From assembly GCA_022606135.1 (NCBI GenBank), contig JABYQN010000001.1:186001-250000 (forward strand): a DNA stretch of 64,000 nt, read 5' to 3'. The notes beneath the pieces are model-generated. The model saw only the letters and a program-made list of their open reading frames with translations, searched no databases and was not told where the DNA came from. Source of the DNA: Fomes fomentarius. Lineage: Eukaryota > Basidiomycota > Agaricomycetes > Polyporales > Polyporaceae. Shown piece by piece: positions 46,806-59,287 of this stretch (positions within the stretch are counted from its first letter, which is position 1; each line of letters begins with the position of its first letter). Made by a program: the position numbers and the translations under genes.

Positions 46806-49800
46806 ATGCAGCTCCATGCCGTCTTCAGCTTCGCTTTTCTTGCCCAGCTCGTCCAAGTGGGGCGTGCGACCTGGATAGATCCCGTAACACTAGATGCCTG
46901 CCCAGGATACAATACCGAGAAGGTCGTCGACCATGGTCACAGTCTATCTGCAGACTTGGTGTTGGCCGGCAAAGCGTGCAACGTTTATGGGGCGATATCG
47001 AGAGGTTGAAGCTAGAAGTCACTTACGAGACCAGTGAGTACTCAGATGAATGCATGATTTGATTGCACTTCTCTACATTTTTGTGTGTCCCACATTCGGA
47101 CTTGAGCCAAGTTATCGAGTCCGGTTGAGACCGAGCTGTTATGAATGGCTGTCAGGTGTAGGGTCAACTGCTTCTGTACCATCAAGACGGGGGTTTATAT
47201 CCGCGTCCCACGCTACCGTGACATAGCGCATAAACGCAGCGAACCAATGACGTTTTCTGGTTTTTCGCTCAAGCGCTCAACGATCGCAGACGGCTTGAAC
47301 AGCGTTCCCATTACGAGCCCGCAATCTGACTCATTGAAATATCCTACTCTCTCTCTCAGGAAATCGCATTCACGTCAAGATCACCGACGCCGCAGAGCAA
47401 CGGTACGAAATTCCAGAGATCGTTTTCCCGCGCCCACTACCAGCCGGTCCGAGCCTAGCCAGACCACTCAGTTCAAACATCCGCTTCAATTACACGACCT
47501 CGCCCTTTGCATTCTCTATTCATCGTACATCGACACATGAAGTTCTCTTCTCCACCGCGTCGCACCCTATCATCTTCGAGCCGCAGTACATGCGCGTGAA
47601 GACGGATCTGCCAGCAAACGCCAATATCTATGGCCTGGGAGAGCACACAGACACATTCCGTCTGCCGACACACAACCACACCCGCACACTGTGGGCACGC
47701 AATGCGAGAGGGATCCCCCAGGGCTCGAACTTGTACGGAACGCATCCGGTCTACCTCGAGCACCGCGCGACGGGCACGCATGGGGTATTTCTCGCTAATT
47801 CCAACGGAATGGATATCAAGATAAACGACACGGAAGGCCTCGGTACGACACTCGAGTACAACATCATTGGTGGCGTGTTGGATTTCTACTTCCTTGCGGG
47901 GGACGAACAGGACCCAGCTGCTGCGGCTCGTCAGTACGCGGAGGTGGTTGGGACTCCGGCTGAGGTACCCTACTGGTCTTTCGGTTTCCATCAGTGCCGT
48001 TGGGGATATCAGAGTGAGCAGTATGTGATGTTATCTTTACACACATACTGAAATTGCTCGGTAGATTACATCGACACTGCAGAGGTGATTACCAACTACT
48101 CGGCTGCCGGTATCCCGCTTGAGACAATGTGGAATGATATCGGTGTGTTAGTTCTCCTGAGAAGTCGCCTGCTGCACAGTACTGACAGGTCATATTCGTA
48201 GACTACATGGATCATCGCCTCGTCTTCACACTCGATCCAGACTACTTCCCGCTCCAACGCATGCGCGAGATCATAGAATACCTGCACTCGCACGGCCAGA
48301 GATACAGTGAGTATACCAATAGTCCGGGCAAGGAAACGCCCATGCGAATTTTAAGCTCATTCTATCCATAGTCTTCATGATCGATCCCGCCGTGGGATAC
48401 CGTCCAGGGGAGGGCTACGAACCATTCGACCGCGGCACGGCCGCTGATATCTGGCTCAAGGCTGCAAATGGCAGTAGTCCTTACCTTGGTTTATCCTGGC
48501 CTGGAGTCTCAGTATGGCCTGACTGGTTTAACGAGAAGGTGCAGGTGTACGTACTTGCGCCGTCTCAATATCATCACGTAGATGGCTGACCTCGCCTTCA
48601 AGCTACTGGACAGACGAGTTCGAACGCTTCACGAACCCCGATACTGGCCTGGACATTGATGGTGCTTGGATCGACTTGAACGAACCAACTAGTGTGCGTC
48701 TATGGGGGTATATTACTCTAAGCCATTGAGAAGAGTCGCTGAGGTTTGCATTGCAGTTCTGCATCTTCCCTTGTGCGGATCCTTTCCAGCAAGCCAGAGA
48801 CCAAAATCTCCCACCTCCACGTCCGGCCCCGCCACCAGACCCTAACGCACCCATTCTTGGGCAGGCTGTCCTAAACAAACGTGTCGACCACGATCAGGAT
48901 GATATCCAGTTCCCACCATATGAGATCGAGAGCTGGGCAGGTCCGCTTTCCAACGGCACAGCGAATGCAAGTACTCCTTATCCCGGTCTATTCTCCGTGC
49001 TCACCGACGTGATACACCACCAGGTAGAAGCGCTCCATGCGAACGGGCTGGTGGAGTACGACACACACAATCTCTACGGCACGATGATGTCCACGGCCAC
49101 TCACAACGCGCTCCTTGCGCGCCGCCCTGGCCTGCGCACTGTAGTCATCACACGCTCGACGTTCGCTGGGGCGGGGAGGCACGTCGGAAAATGGCTGGGT
49201 GACAACTTGAGCGAGTGGTCGCACTACAAGCAGTCGATAGCTGGTATCCTTGGCTTTGCCGGGATCTTCCAGATGCCCATGGTTGGAGCGGATGTGTGTG
49301 GCTTCAACGATAATACCACCGAGACACTCTGTGCTCGGTGGGCTCTGCTTGGGGCGTTCTACCCCTTCATGCGCAACGTGAGTTGCCAAGATAAATAGCA
49401 ATAAGAGATTCAGTGATGACGGTTCTTCTCATATAGCACAACACGAATACGACCATCAGCCAAGAATTCTATCGCTGGCCGTTGACCACTCTCGCAGCCA
49501 AGAAGGCGCTCGATACTCGTTACCGTCTTCTCGACTACCTCTACACCGCATTCCATCAAGCAAAGACCGACGGAACGCCCGTCCTCGCACCGCTCTGGTA
49601 CCACTACCCGAAAGACACCAACACCTTCGGCATCGACACCCAATTCTTCTTTGGCCCTTCTATCCTCGTCTCTCCCGTCATCGAGGAGAACTCGACCTCA
49701 GTCGACGTGTACTACCCTCCGGCCGAGCTCTTCTACGACTTCCACACGCTCGAGGCCGTACGGGGTAACGGCACCACCACACTTTCGGACCTCGACTTCA

Positions 49801-50240
49801 CATCAATCCCTGTGTCGGTCAAGGGCGGGGCTATTCTCCCCCTGCGCATGCACAGCGCGATGACCACCGAGGAGCTGCGTGCGACCGACTTCGAGCTGGT
49901 CGTAGCTCCAGATCCCAAAGGCTCCGCATCGGGCTCTTTGTATCTGGACGACGGGGTGTCGATCGTGCAGGAGAAGACGACGGAGGTATCGTTCGCGTAC
50001 ACTGGAGGGAAAGGTCGCACTGGCAGCCTGCTGATTGTCAGAGGCTCCTTCGATTACCCGACGAGGGTCAAGTTGGCAAGGGTGCGCTTTGCGAATATCA
50101 GGAGCGTTCCACGGAGTGTCAAGATGGATGGGAGGGCAGTGGCTAAGGAGAAGATCACACTTGATCGCGAGAGAGGGGTGTTGGTTGTTGAGTTGGATAT
50201 TCGCTTCAGCTCGAACTTCGCTGTAGAGGTCGCCTACTGA
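46806..50240 (+). pseudogene. GH31 alpha-glucosidase copy A, frameshifted in exon 1
   Basis: The left copy of an inverted pair. Exon 1 is 46806-47033, with signal peptide (FSFAFLAQLVQVGRA) and the N-terminal ACPGY motif. It lines up without gaps against exon 1 of copy B for 62 codons, but is 228 rather than 229 bases long. One base is missing at 46992-46993, so a literal reading stops at a TGA 10 codons later. After this the frame is intact through all later exons. The nucleophile region is DGAWIDLNEPTS (copy B has IDMNE), the acid-base region GADVCGF, and the C-terminus ends SSNFAVEVAY. The first intron is 325 bases. With the base restored by nature or by error correction it would encode a roughly 880-residue secreted enzyme that releases glucose from alpha-linked oligosaccharides. 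Assembly error and true pseudogene are both possible. Confidence 0.8.
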
Positions 50241-50533
50241 ATCATCCTCTCGTGTTGAGCCCCGCCGTCCACATCAGTACTCGAATCTGTTTGTGACCCT
50301 GTACTGTCGTCAGCACCATTGCAATGTATTCGCGCGATGAGCAAGTTGATCACAGCCCAAGAAACGAGGAAGAAATAGTGAATTATGAAAGATCGTACTG
50401 AGCACAGTAAGCCAGGCTACGGTAGTAGTGAACGACGGTCAGACAACGAGAGTGTGTGTGCACTGATACTAGAGTGTGAATAGTATGGTAGCAAGTCCAG
50501 TTCTTGCCCTCAAAACAATTTTGATCACAGCCC

Positions 50534-53500
50534 TTAATGGAGCTGGAGCACGAAGCTCGACTTAAATGGAACATCCAAAGCAACATCCACCACACCCGTC
50601 GCGCTATCAAACGCAACCTTGTCCTTGCTCACCGCCTTGCCATTCAACGTCACGCTCTTCGGCGCGCTCTTCGCGTTCGCGAACCGCACGCGAGCGAGGT
50701 TCACGCCGAGCGCATAGCCGTAATTGCCCCTGACGGTGAGCCTGCCGCTCTCGTACGCGAACGAGACGTCCGTCGTCTTCTTCTGCTCGAGCGACACGCC
50801 GTCGTCGAAGTACAGCGAGCCAGACGCGGTGCCCCTAACGTCGGGCGCGACGACGAGCTCAAAGTCCTGCCTGCGCAGCGCGACCGTCGTCTGCGCGCTC
50901 TTCGCGCGCAGCGGGAGCACCGCGCCGCCCTTGATCGACACGGGGATCGCGGTGAAGTTGACGTTCGAGAGCGTCGTCGCGCCGTTGCCCTGCTGCGCCT
51001 CGAGCGTGTGGAAGTCGTAGAAGAGCTCGTTCGGGTAGTAGACGTCCACGGAGGTCGAGTTCTCCTCGATGACGGGCGAGACGAGGATCGAGGGGCCGAA
51101 GAAGAACTGAGTGTCGATGCCGAACGTGTTCGTGTCCTTGGGGAAGTGGTACCAGAGGGGGCTGAGCACAGGCGTGCCATCCGTCTTGGCCTGGTGGAAG
51201 GCGGTGTAGAGGTAGTCGAGGAGACGGTAGCGGACGTCAAGCGCGTTCTTCGCGGCAACGGTGGTGGTAGGCCAACGGTAGAACTCCTGACTGATGGAGG
51301 TGTCGCCGTTGTGCTGTACGCCCACTGTCAGTCCCCGACACTCAGAATCCAGATCCAGCGAGACAACGCTTACGTTACGCATGAAGGGGTAGAAGGCGCC
51401 AAGACTCGCCCAGCGCGCACACAGAGTCTCCGTCGTGTTGTCGCCGAAGCCGCAAATGTCAGCGCCGACCATCGGGATCTGGTAGATACCAGCAAAACCA
51501 AGGATGCCGGAGATCGACTGCTTATAATGCGGCCACTGGCTGAGGTTGTCGCCGAGCCACTTGCCAACGTGCTTGCCTGCACCAGCAAATGTCGAACGTG
51601 TGATGACAAGCGTCTTAAGACCGGGACGGCGTGCGAGGAGGGCCTCGCGTGTCGCGGTCGACATCATCGTGCCGTAGAGGTTGTGCGTATCGTACTCGAT
51701 AAGACCGTTTGCGTGGACGGCGTTGGTCTACAAATGCACTGTGAGTCCTTTGTGGGCGAAGTGAAGACGAGTGACGTACGTAGGCAGTCTTGTCAGAGAG
51801 CGCACCAGTGGGGACCTTGTTGTCGATGGCGTAGGGCGGCGCCAAGACGTCCTCACCGGTGTGGTCGACACGCTTGACAAGGATGGACTGCTGACCGAAG
51901 ATCGGCGCATTAGGGTCTGGTGGAGGGTTAGAGCGGGGAGGAGGCAAGTTCTGCTGCTTGGCCTGCTCGAATGGATCGTCACAGGGGTAGTCGCAGAACT
52001 AAAGGGTGTGAACAATGAGCGATGTGCTGCGCTGCATATGAGATGTATGGCACATACGCTGGCGGGCTCGTTCATGTCAATCCAAGCACCGTCGATGTCG
52101 AGACCGGTCTCAGGACTAAAGAAAATCTCAAACTCGTTGTTCCAGTAGCTGACGAAGGTTCTGTCAATGGACCATAGAGATACACTAATGTGTACTCACT
52201 CCTGAGTCTTCTCGTTGAACCAATCGGGGTAGACAGTCACACCGGGCCAGACAGCGCCGAGGAAGGGGCTGCTCCCGTTGGCAGCCTTGAGCCAGATGTC
52301 GGCGGCGGTACCGCGGTCATATGCTCCATAATTCTCGCCCGGAGCGTAACCGACAGCAGGATCAACCATGAGGACTGGAGACCTAGTGTCAACAGGCGCA
52401 TGCACAGGAGTCACAGAAGCACGAGCACGTACTGAACCTCTGATCATGCTTGTGGAGGTAGTCGACAACCTCGCGCATGCGATTGACCGGGAAATAGTCG
52501 GGGCTCAGGGTGAAGACGCGACGGCGGTCCATGTAGTCTGAATATGACGTCGTTAGACTGAACGCAAAGGTTGTACTTATTCACAACATACCGATGTCGG
52601 TCCACATAGTTTCAAGAGGAATACCCGCAGCCGAGTAGTTCGTGATGACCTCAGAGACGTCGATAAAGTCTGTGCAACCTGTCAGCGCCGGAGCAGACTG
52701 ACAGAGCGAGAGGGCGAATCACCATTGTAGCCGAAGCGGCATTGGTGGAGGCCGAACGACCAGTACGGAACCTCCGCAGGGGTACCAACAACATCGGCAT
52801 ACTGACGTACCACCTCGGTCGGGTCGTTTTCGTCTCCTGCAAGGAAGTAGAAATCGAGGACCCCGCCAATGACGTTGTACTCGAGCGTCGTGCCAGCGCC
52901 CTCAGTGTCATTAATTTTGATATCTATACCATTCGAGTTCGCGAGAAAGACGCCATGTGTGCCCGTCGTGCGGTGCTCGTAGTAGATCGGGTGGTTTCCG
53001 TACAGGTTCGTACCCTGAGGGACACCGTATGCGTCGCGCGACCAGAACGTGCGCGTGTAGTTGTGCGTCGGCAGGCGGAAGCTGTCCGTGTGTTCGCCGA
53101 GGCCGTACAAATTCGCGTCTGCGGGCAGGTTCGTCTTCACGCGCAGGTACTGCGGCTCGAAGATGATCGGGTGCGATGCGGTCGAGAAGAGGACCTCGTG
53201 CGTCTTCGGGCGGTAGATCGAGAAGGAGAAGGGGGAGGTCGTGTAATTGAACCGGATTCTCGATGTCAGCGGGCCGGAGAGGACGTTCGTGTCGGGACGA
53301 GGAAGAACCGACTCCGCGATTTCGTACCGTTTGTCAGCCGGGTCGGTGATTTTGACGTGGATGCGGTCCTCTGCAGTTGGTGCATTCAGTTGACCTCATT
53401 ACGCACTGGCAACTCCAATATGACATGTTGGGATGGCCACCTCATTATAGCTCTCGCATAAACCGTCACAGCGGGCAATCCCTGGTTTCTTCCCAACAAA

Positions 53501-54258
53501 AGTGGAAAGGCGTGACCATACGTCAACCTTTCTTCTGCATGTGATCAAAACGCAGAAAACGCGTTGAATATGCAACGAGTAGGTTACCCTCTTGTGGGAT
53601 GTGAAAGAAAAGCGAGGGATTTGATAGCAAACGTCCGCTGTGGATAGGGACAGTAATTGGGGCATGACGCGTCCACGTGACCCGATCCCCACTCATGGAA
53701 AGACGCGTCATGGCAACAACACCGGCACTGATGGAATGAACGGAATACGTTGCATCAGCAGCCAAAACCAAGAAAAAGCACTGCTATCTTGGTCTGCCAT
53801 GCATTCATTCTGCGGATCGCTAACTTCGAGGGCCGCAGAATGGCGCGAAATAGGCGAAAGGGAAGTACGTCTGCGACAAGTCCGTATGAGACCGCACGGG
53901 CTAACTGCCGGCATGACAGACCCTCTGACAGCACGGAGGAGGACTAACGGGAGTCTAAGGGAGGCGCGACGGAATGGATAACACAAGGAGGACCGGGAGC
54001 ATGAATGAAGGGTGAAAACGCGCACTCACTGTTCTCGTAGGTCACCTCGAGCTTGAGCTTCTCGATATCCTCTCCGAAAACGTTGCACGCCTCCCCTCCG
54101 AGGACCAGATCAGCGGTGAGCTTGTGTCCACGGTTGACGACATTCTTCGCCTTGTATCCGGGGCACGCGTCGAGGACTTTGGGGTCGGTGACGGTGGCGC
54201 TGGCCAACGAGATGAGTTGGCCGAGAAGCGCAAACTTGAGGGCCGCACGGAGGTACAT
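50534..54258 (-). CDS. GH31 alpha-glucosidase copy B (secreted)
   Basis: An intact counterpart, about 890 residues. The start is the ATG at 54258 with signal peptide [14 protein letters not shown] and then DACPGY. Exon 1 is 54030-54258; intron 1 (53371-54029) is 659 bases, more than ten times the local norm. Later exons include [36 protein letters not shown], the nucleophile motif [12 protein letters not shown] (Asp of WIDMNE), the [14 protein letters not shown] block, the acid-base motif VGADICGF, and the beta-sandwich C-terminus ending SSFVLQLH. It hydrolyses terminal alpha-1,4 (and possibly other) glucosidic bonds of maltose and starch fragments outside the cell. It is convergent with copy A, with 293 bases between stops. 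A TATA-like element lies 73 bases before the start. Confidence 0.92.
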
Positions 54259-54330
54259 CGTTGGCGATGTGGGGGAGTAGTTGGAGGTACGGACTCGCAC
54301 GCGGGAGCATCAAGCCATGGCAGGCAGGGT

Positions 54331-54340
54331 ATGTATATAA
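54331..54340 (-). promoter_or_regulatory. TATA-like element of GH31 copy B
   Basis: TTATATACAT on the minus strand, about 73 bases before the ATG at 54258. Confidence 0.4.
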
Positions 54341-55079
54341 GTCAACCCCGAACGCCCGTCGGGCCTGGAAGGCTGGTCAGTGGAATGCAGCAGAAGGAAG
54401 ATGTCATCCATGCAACTTAGGCATCGCGGCAGAGCTCCATTGCCGTAACTACATATTGGCTTCTTGTCGAGCGTCCGCGAGGCGGGCATGCTCACTTGAC
54501 CAGGCGGGAGGCATGTGATGATGCTTCAACGGTCACATCTGATGGCGGCGGTTTCCGGTTGAGACTTTTCAAAATTTGAGTTTTGAATGCACAATGTGAA
54601 TAGGAACGCCAAGCCAGCGATGGGCGGAAGGGGGAGGAGGGTATAGAATCCTATAGACACTGGTAGACAGTCAGGGGGGGCGAGGATGCGAGAGAACGAG
54701 GTGCAAGAGTCCTGCAGTTTGTGAATGGTGTCTACTAGTAGCTTGAGTCTGGAATTCGACAGATTTGAGGGCAGATACTGACTGATCTATCTGCCTGCCA
54801 GTGCTACCTCTACCAATGACCGTATTGGCTATCATGTACGATGCGGCGGAGGCCCGAGGGTAGATCGTTCAGTCGCTAATGCTGCGTGCTGCGGTTGTTT
54901 CCACTGTGCTTCACCGATAATCAGCATGGTGAGGTGTAGTGCCCTGTTTGATAAAAGACGGTCTGGAAGTTGAAGTTGAACTGCTACCACAGGTTCTTGA
55001 AGTGGTCTTCAGAGAGACCGTCCAGACTCCGAATGGACTGACCTACGAATACATTGACACGTGAGTGTCGCTATGCGGA
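54341..55079. other. Gene-free stretch
   Basis: Upstream region of GH31 copy B and of the tRNA. No coding or repeat structure is supportable. Confidence 0.5.
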
Positions 55080-55166
55080 GGTGCTATAGTGTAGTGGTTA
55101 TCACTCGGGATTTTGACTTGTTCTGATCAACCTTCCCGAAACCCAGGTTCGAACCCTGGTAGCACC
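55080..55166 (+). tRNA. tRNA-Gln (anticodon UUG) with a 16-nt intron
   Basis: The acceptor stem GGTGCTA pairs with TAGCACC over seven bases. The D arm (GTGTAGTGGTTATCAC) carries an internal promoter A box, and the T arm GGTTCGAACCC carries the B box. The anticodon stem CGGGA pairs with TCCCG, and the loop TTTTGA-T gives anticodon TTG. The extra 16 bases lie directly after the purine 3' of the anticodon, the standard nuclear tRNA intron site. They include TGATCAA, which can pair with the anticodon region, as the splicing endonuclease requires. The CCA end is not encoded, as usual for eukaryotes. Confidence 0.95.
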
Positions 55167-55170
55167 TTTT
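55167..55170 (+). terminator. RNA polymerase III terminator
   Basis: TTTT directly after the tRNA-Gln acceptor stem. Confidence 0.7.
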
Positions 55171-55793
55171 GGCACATCTCACATCGTGCTACGACCCGCA
55201 AAACAGTGACTCGATCGTTCTCATATTTACTACTGGGAATTGTACAACATTGCCTAGGCAATGCTGAATCTCATGGGAGAGGGTACATGGACTTGTTGAT
55301 TGGCAATCGAGCGCGTCTCGGTGTTGTATAAGAACTAGTTGCTGCTGCAGGTCTATCTCGCAAGCACTGATATTCCGACTCGTCCTTGTGTTAAACACAA
55401 AGATGGTTCTATTGCTCAAGAGGCAGACTAAAAGACCAATTCTCTTGCAGTAATCATGCATTGGCGTATGTCGGACACTCCGCCCGAGCGCGCAATCGGC
55501 GGAGTGAGGTGGCAGTGCGCGGCATCAGTCGGCATTCTATTTTAGGGATTTACGCAGACTAACTGCGGGCGACCATGACGAACTGCACTCTGTCTCGAAC
55601 TATCACCACCTCTGCCCCGGAGTCGTGTGTATATACCCTGACATACCCTTCGTCTGTCGAGTAAGCTTGTCTTTTCTTGGTACGTTCGTCACACAAGCTG
55701 TATCTGTGAAGCAGGTGCTCAGCATGAGGCACTGCCAGCCGATCTATCCATTGATTGATCCATATTCATTCACTTATTTAGGAGCTTCTGACC
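55171..55793. other. Promoter region of the MFS transporter
   Basis: No gene seen between the tRNA and the transporter ATG. Confidence 0.5.
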
Positions 55794-58700
55794 ATGTCAT
55801 CTGAGCGAGACCCCCTCATACCACGCACCGCGTCGCCCGAGCCGGCTGACTCCAAGAAGTTCACGAAAGTAGGGCCTCTGGAAATCTCCCCCTCTACTCG
55901 TTACGGAATTCTTGCAGGTATCTGGGTTGGTACCTTTCTGTCTGTGTGTACATTTCTCTCATGTGTGTATCGTACCTCCAATGCTGAGAATATATTTGTC
56001 GTCCTAGTCTCTGAATAGTACGTCGCGATACGATCTCATTTGTGTCCGATCCTCATGAGTCTCGGCGCAGCCACTCTGGTTGCCACACGTGAGCTGCCTG
56101 CATATGATCTTTCTCGAATGCGCATGCATTGAAGTTATGACTTTCTTTGAGTGCTTCCGTCCATCTCGTCGGACTTCAACAAAGCACATCAGGCCAGCTG
56201 GTTGGGAACAGCGTACGTCCTAACGATCTCCGTGAAATAGAGTGCCTGACGTGTCCGTCACAGGTACCTGCTTGCGACATGTACATTTACCCCGCTATAC
56301 GGGAGGTTGTCTAATGTTCTTGGCCGTCGAGGCGCGAATCAGGTTGCGGTCGTCTTCGCAGGACTGGGTACTATAGCCTGCGGTCTGTCTTCGAACATGG
56401 AAATGCTCATCGCTGCCCGATTCGTGAGTCTATCTTCGTGCTGCTGGTATCCACACGCTGACCTTCACGTCCCAGCTTGCTGGAATCGGCGGCGGAGGAC
56501 TCTTCACGACCGCAACGTGAGCGCTCTGTTTGCATGCTACGGCGCTCTTCTAAGCTGTTCAATTATAAGGATCATCACGAGTGACATGTATTCACTGAGG
56601 GTATGTTGCTATTCTGTGTAGTAAAGAGGAATTGTGCTCACATAGCCTTAGAAACGAGGCTTAACCCAAGGTGTTGCTGCCGTTTTCAACAGCGTACGTC
56701 ATAACATCATCTACAGCGGCTCTTTTCTATTTTATCCACGAAACCTTACGCAACAGATGGGAATGGGCCTTGGAGGTCCTCTCGGAGGATTCATCGCTGA
56801 CCGGTAAGTGACGTCATTGTGACCAGCCACTGCATCCGAGCTCTATTGATCCCTTCACAGCCTGGGCTGGCGTTGGGCATTCCTCCTCCAGCTCCCGCTG
56901 TTTTTGGCCGCATTCTCCCTTGTGACATTCTACTTGAACTATGTAACGCCAGTACGTATCTATGACGGTCGTGCTATATAGTAAAGGCTCACTCGCAATC
57001 ATCTACAGGGAAGGAGCAAGAGTGCCAAGGAAGTACTGAAACGAATCGACTATGGCGGCAGCGTCTCTTTGCTCGTTGCGGTATGTTGTCCACGGTTCCT
57101 TATGTACTTTGTGGAGAAATAACTGTGCGATAGGTCTTGTCAGTCCTCGTCTTTCTTAGTATGCATTTTAGTGAGGAACACCCGGTACGTCTCCCCACCC
57201 AGCTCTGGCTGCCTTCTAGCCTGTTCAATTCAACACTACAGTGGGATTCGCCAACAGTTTACGGGCCCTTTGCATCTGCCATCGTTTTTGCTATCCTCTT
57301 CGTTGTGGTTGAGCTCAAGGTTGCACCGGAGCCGATCCTCGCGCCGTTCCTGCTCCGGGAGAAGATCCCAGTGATCGTCGGAATCAGTAACTTCCTCGTC
57401 GCGACGTGCAACTTCACGATCATGTACAACTTCCCGACATGGTTCCAGACTGTGCTACTCACGAGTGCGAGCGAGGCCGGTGCGTATCGTCTTCACATGA
57501 CAAACGTCGCCGTGCTGACATCCCTTCCTCTTCCTTCTCTCTGTGTAGGTGCCCATCTCATCCCTAACGGAGTCTCGATCTCTTGCGGTTCGCTTTTCGC
57601 AGGGTACGTGCTCCTCTCTCGCCATTGCCATCGGAGTGGATATCCCCCAGCAGACTAAATAGTACTCGTGCAGATGGGTGATGCACCGCACAGGGAAGTA
57701 CAGGCATCTGAACCTCATCTTCGGGTTCTTCCCGTTCATCGCTGCGATCCTGCTCTCTAGGATGCGCGAGGATTCGCACCCTGCCGTGCTCTGGCTCAGC
57801 ATCGTACGTGTTGCAATCCGAATCTCGTCCCTCAGTGAGGGAGCTGACGCAGGCATTGTACGGACGCGTAGATCCCGGCTGGGTTCGGCAACGCAGTTGT
57901 GTTACAGACCATGCTCAGTGAGCTCCCTTTCCTCTGTGTCATACGCTGCTATCACGTACTGACAAAGCATCCAACATCCCAGTCGCACTGCTTGCACACC
58001 TTCCCCGTACGTGACCACCATTTGAATGTAGTTGACTACAAACTGATAGCAGAGCACCTCGCCTGTAGAGGATGCAATGGCCGTCGGAACAGGATTCGGG
58101 CAGCTGTTCCGGGGCATCGGCCAAGTGGGCGGTGTCGCCATCTCGTCTGCGCTCTTCCAATCCATACTGACCGACGAGCTGCGCAAACGCATCCACGGCA
58201 ACGGCGCCGAAGAGGTACGTCGTTCATCCCTCTCTGCCTCCGGTGTCTGGTCTTCCCCCCCCCTTCTTCGTGAGAGTGACTGATATGCCGCTGGCGGTGG
58301 TGGTGGTGGTGGTGCTCGGTGCAGATGATCAGCAAGATCCGGCACTCGTCCAAGCTCGTCGCACAGCTCCCTCCGGACCTGCAGCGCGCCGCGCGCGACT
58401 CGTACGCCATCGCCCTGCGCGCGGTCTTCATCATGGCCGCCGTGTCCACCCTGTGCGCGTACATCGTGCGGCTCCCGGTGCGTCCGCCCCCGCGTTTCTC
58501 TGTCGTGCAAATTAAAAAGCTCCAGCCACTAATTCCTCCTCCCTCGCCCCATCCCGTCCTCTCGTCGTGCGTCATGTGCTATACGTAGATCCCAGACAAG
58601 CCCCTCGACCAACCCCGCCCCCGCGCGCGCTCGCTCGGGGAGCTCCCGAACCCGCACCCGACGACGCCTGCCGCGCTCGCCGAGGAGCTCCCGCAGTCGA

Positions 58701-58900
58701 GCAACGCGAGCGCGTCCGCGACCGAGGTCGAGCGCGACGACGAGGACGACAACGATACCGACAGCGACGTGGAGGCTGCCGCTGTGTCGCCGATTGATGT
58801 GCCCAAGGTGCCGCGGCTCAGGAGACTGTCGACCTACGAGAGCTCGGACGGAGGTATGGATTTGGAGGATGACGTTATTGGGGGGTCCGCGAGGCGGTGA
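55794..58900 (+). CDS. Major facilitator superfamily transporter (Fnx1/Vba-like)
   Basis: A polytopic membrane protein of about 570 residues in more than a dozen small exons. The N-terminus holds ERDPLIPRTASPEP, whose ERDPLIP looks like an acidic dileucine-type vacuolar sorting signal. Membrane spans follow, with ASWLGTAYLLATCTFTPLYG, the loop 2-3 signature GRLSNVLGRRGANQV and the GIGGGGLFTT span. Others are GMGLGGPLGGFIADRLGWRWAF, VIVGISNFLVATCNFTIMY, and GFGQLFRGIGQVGGVAIS. The pattern suits the 14-span drug/amino-acid family that includes fission yeast fnx1 and yeast VBA vacuolar basic amino-acid transporters. The C-terminal tail is long and acidic (VERDDEDDNDTDSD) and ends GGSARR. A (GGT)n microsatellite at 58294-58313 sits in a late intron. 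Substrate is inferred only at family level. Confidence 0.85.
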
Positions 58901-59287
58901 TGGGGAGAACGGGAGATACGAGTTGACGAGCAGAAGGTGATTGATACTGGACTGCACATGGACGGACGGACGGGCTCGCAAAGCATTCGCTGCAAAGTAT
59001 AGACGAGGCACATGCGAAGATGCGCTTTTTCTTGATACCCGCATTGTTCGTGTTGGCACAGGACAGCGGCCGAATTTACGATTCCCCTTCATGCTTGGTT
59101 GGGTCTTGTTCCTCGCGTCGCATCTGCTCCCCATGCCTGGACTCAAACGGATATGATTCAAGACATAATGATACATTCGCCTTCCTTGTCCTCTTCGTGT
59201 TCTCACATTCGACCACATCCAGCCCCAACCCGTCACCCAATCCGAGACATCCACGCCAACACTCAGAAGTACGCCTGCCACGTACAG
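58901..59287. other. Convergent intergenic region
   Basis: Lies between the stops of the transporter and the cyclase-like gene; nothing supportable seen. Confidence 0.5.

Noticed and set aside
50537..51877. Plus-strand open frame of 446 codons.
   Set aside because: Exact antisense of GH31 copy B; Arg/Val/Ala-rich composition is that of a shadow of high-GC3 coding sequence.
53640..53981. Plus-strand frame of 113 codons inside the long intron of GH31 copy B.
   Set aside because: No recognisable protein character, no conservation with the intron of copy A.
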